Origin: Verrucomicrobiales bacterium | Lineage (GTDB): Bacteria > Verrucomicrobiota > Verrucomicrobiia > Verrucomicrobiales > SKLO01 | Reading direction: 5' to 3' | Length of the DNA stretch: 5,457 nt | Assembly: GCA_007123195.1 (NCBI GenBank) | Contig: SKLO01000513.1 | Location: 1 to 5,457 of the forward strand | Part shown: positions 4,467 through 5,457 of the stretch, in pieces | Position numbering within the stretch: position 1 is the stretch's first letter | Layout of the letters: the number at the start of each line of letters is the position of its first letter | Translations under genes and position numbers: made by a program | The notes under the pieces: generated by a model | Database searches by the model: none | What the model was told of the DNA's origin: nothing | Seen by the model: the letters and a program-made list of their open reading frames with translations, nothing else

Positions 4467-4556
4467 GTGAACAACCCGGCGGGCAACCGGTCGAACGGGT
4501 TGCGCACAAGTTGTCCGGCCGGGGTTGTTCCCGGGAATCACCAGGTTGCCCGCCTG
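4467..4556. repeat. Overlapping, mutually exclusive inverted repeats
   Basis: GAACAACCCGG (4469-4479) pairs with CCGGGGTTGTTC (4519-4530) with one bulge. CAACCCG (4472-4478) pairs with CGGGTTG (4496-4502). GCAACC (4484-4489 region) pairs with GGTTGC (4498-4503). GGCGGGCAACC (4478-4488) pairs perfectly with GGTTGCCCGCC (4544-4554). Several of these pairings share bases and cannot form together. They lie 120-210 nt before the TMEM220-family gene and contain no gene. Confidence 0.5.
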
Positions 4557-4617
4557 CTGTGCCCCTCCCGGAATGCCGATAACCCGCTGAACACCAGCAC
4601 ACCGCCGGGCCAATTGC

Positions 4618-4633
4618 AGTTGTTCACACAACT
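4618..4633. promoter_or_regulatory. Palindrome in AT-rich region upstream of the membrane protein gene
   Basis: AGTTGT (4618-4623) and ACAACT (4628-4633) form a perfect inverted repeat with a TCAC spacer. It begins the only AT-rich stretch in this spacer (4611-4678), where the promoter of the next gene should lie. Weak promoter-like hexamers are TTGCAG at 4614-4619 and TATCTA at 4638-4643, with 18-nt spacing. The palindrome would sit between them, a typical place for a repressor site. Low certainty. Confidence 0.35.
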
Positions 4634-4678
4634 ACTGTATCTAATTCATTTGGACCCCATCCCTAAGAATTATTAGAG

Positions 4679-5131
4679 ATGCGAACAACCATGGTGCATG
4701 GGATGATCATGCACGGTCGATGGATGTTCTGGGTGGGCGCGATCGCCCTGTGGTTTTTCGCCTACCTGCAGCTGGATGACGCCGAATACCGGCCCGGCAA
4801 CCCGGTGGTGCCGTGGATCCTGTTCTACGCACTGGCCGGGGTCTGCAGTGCGCTGGCCGCCATCCGGCGCCTGCCCGGCTGGCTGGCCACGGGCATGATC
4901 GGCGCCGCCCTCGCCTATCTGGCCCTCAGCATGCCGGGCGCCGTCCACATGCTGCGCGGCGATCACGACATCAGGATCGGGCAGGCCATGGAGTGGAGCG
5001 CCATGACCACCTTGGCGGATCATTCCTACGTGGAGGAATTCCGCGAAGCAGGGGGCGCCCTGGTGGTGCTGGTGATTCTGATTTGCGCCCGCATCTGGGG
5101 CCGGCACCCAGGTCGAAACCACCAGCCTTGA
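4679..5131 (+). CDS. TMEM220 family small membrane protein
   Basis: The 150-residue product has four hydrophobic segments at about 15-31, 44-63, 67-85 and 124-140. It shows marks I know from the transmembrane 220 family. The first helix ends in AYLQLDD at 28-34, where homologues have LQYNDPDP. PWILFYALAG at 45-54 matches the Pro-Trp-Ile-Tyr pattern of helix two. VEEFREAGG at 118-126 matches the EExRExGG motif before the last helix. It should sit in the inner membrane; the family has no known function. The start is uncertain. ATG 4679 opens the longest frame, but homologues begin only a few residues before helix one. ATG 4709 (residue 11), preceded by GGGA at 5-nt spacing, would match them better. 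A 7-bp inverted repeat, GTGCATG/CATGCAC at 4694-4714, lies between these starts and could hide or expose the downstream one. The gene stands alone, about 490 nt after rnc. Confidence 0.75.
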   Translation: MRTTMVHGMIMHGRWMFWVGAIALWFFAYLQLDDAEYRPGNPVVPWILFYALAGVCSALAAIRRLPGWLATGMIGAALAYLALSMPGAVHMLRGDHDIRIGQAMEWSAMTTLADHSYVEEFREAGGALVVLVILICARIWGRHPGRNHQP

Positions 5132-5302
5132 ACCGTGCCATCGCCGGCTGATCATTGTTCAAAAGAGCACTTTTGCCGAGAAAATGCCGATTCCTGCTTC
5201 CCTGTCGCAGGTTTCAATGTAAGGTGCCACTCCGTCGCGGTTCCTAGAGCGCGACAACCCTCCACCGACCCCGACCTCCGAACTCGTAATCCCAGTTCAG
5301 CC
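5132..5302. other. Short intergenic region with two small hairpins
   Basis: CAAAAG (5160-5165) and CTTTTG (5170-5175) form a perfect 6-bp stem with an AGCA loop, about 30 nt after the membrane protein gene. It may be a weak terminator, but no T-run follows. GTCGCG (5234-5239) and CGCGAC (5250-5255) form a second inverted repeat about 50 nt before the next start, possibly a regulatory site. No clear -35/-10 pair and no Shine-Dalgarno site could be identified for the following gene. Confidence 0.35.
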
Positions 5303-5457
5303 ATGAAAACACTGCCCCTTGTCATGTCCACCGCGGCGCTCTTGTCGCTGGCCGCCGCTCAGGTGTCCTGCACCAATCCCGGCGGCGCCCCGCCGCCCCC
5401 GCCGCCTGCCTCGCTGGCTCCGGGTTCCACCATGGAGCCTGCCGCCAAGAGTCCGGC
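5303..5457 (+). CDS. Probable lipoprotein or secreted protein, N-terminal fragment (3' end outside window)
   Basis: From ATG 5303 an open frame runs 51 codons to the window end. It begins MKTLPLV, followed by a hydrophobic stretch at 5-19 (LPLVMSTAALLSLAAA) and then a cysteine, C23, in AAQVSC. This fits a signal peptide, and C23 could be the lipidated residue. The lipobox is imperfect, since the -3 position is Gln where Leu/Val/Ile is usual. A Gly- and Pro-rich linker follows, with six prolines in a row at 31-36 region, typical of an exported protein's flexible stretch after the membrane anchor. No domain is visible yet. If C23 is not lipidated, cleavage after AAA (residue 19) would give a secreted protein. 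No Shine-Dalgarno site precedes the ATG. Confidence 0.6.
   Translation, partial: MKTLPLVMSTAALLSLAAAQVSCTNPGGAPPPPPPASLAPGSTMEPAAKSP

Noticed and set aside
3150..4631. Open frame of 493 codons on the minus strand across rnc
   Set aside because: It is antisense to the complete rnc gene, crosses its terminators and has Gly/Arg-rich low-complexity content. It is a shadow of the GC-rich codon use of rnc.
4601..4680. Possible replication origin features (TTGTTCACA resembles a DnaA box; AT-rich stretch)
   Set aside because: Only one approximate DnaA-box match (two mismatches) and a short AT-rich island are present, with no cluster and no dnaA, dnaN or parAB neighbours.
4673..5155. Open frame of 160 codons antisense to the TMEM220-family gene
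   Set aside because: It is His/Gly/Pro-rich without family features and exactly opposite a gene with recognisable helices and motifs.

Overview
The window is GC-rich bacterial chromosomal DNA. It carries four complete protein genes, two genes cut by the window edges and one tRNA. The likely source is a member of the Verrucomicrobiota, possibly close to Opitutales. This is an inference from the style of the RNase III (NQRLEFLGD signature, GRGEEASGGR loop, long low-complexity tail), a SUMF1/FGE-sulfatase-domain protein, DUF1802 and TMEM220-family proteins, poor Shine-Dalgarno sites before several genes, and palindromic intergenic repeats. No 16S or other decisive marker is present, so the assignment is tentative.

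Layout. 1-209 (+): C-terminal end of a SUMF1-like protein. 210-414: convergent gap with hairpins. 415-1638 (-): alanine racemase (alr). 1670-2278 (-): DUF1802 protein, 31 nt upstream of alr and probably co-transcribed with it. 2279-2871: divergent intergenic region of about 590 nt holding an inverted palindromic repeat pair, a direct repeat pair and several hairpins. 2872-2948 (+): tRNA-His(GTG) with G-1 and an encoded CCA. 2949-3245: a spacer with several stem-loops, a good intrinsic terminator and a 12-bp perfect palindrome. 3246-4190 (+): ribonuclease III (rnc) with an extra C-terminal tail of about 90 residues. 4207-4230: terminator-like hairpin. 4231-4678: gene-free, first strongly G-rich with a G-quadruplex motif, then overlapping inverted repeats and a short AT-rich stretch. 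4679-5131 (+): small four-helix membrane protein of the TMEM220 family. 5132-5302: short gap with two small hairpins. 5303-5457 (+): start of a probable lipoprotein cut by the window end.

Functionally these are mostly housekeeping genes: D-alanine supply for peptidoglycan (alr), double-stranded RNA processing (rnc) and histidine decoding (tRNA). Next to them lie two uncharacterised conserved families. I see no mobile-element gene, CRISPR array, phage gene or defence system. The most interesting material is non-coding: the structured leader region before rnc, the mirror-image repeat element at 2411-2604, and the G-rich and inverted-repeat tract between rnc and the membrane protein gene. One protein-level oddity is the loss of the usual lysine next to the DTGMGR motif in alanine racemase.
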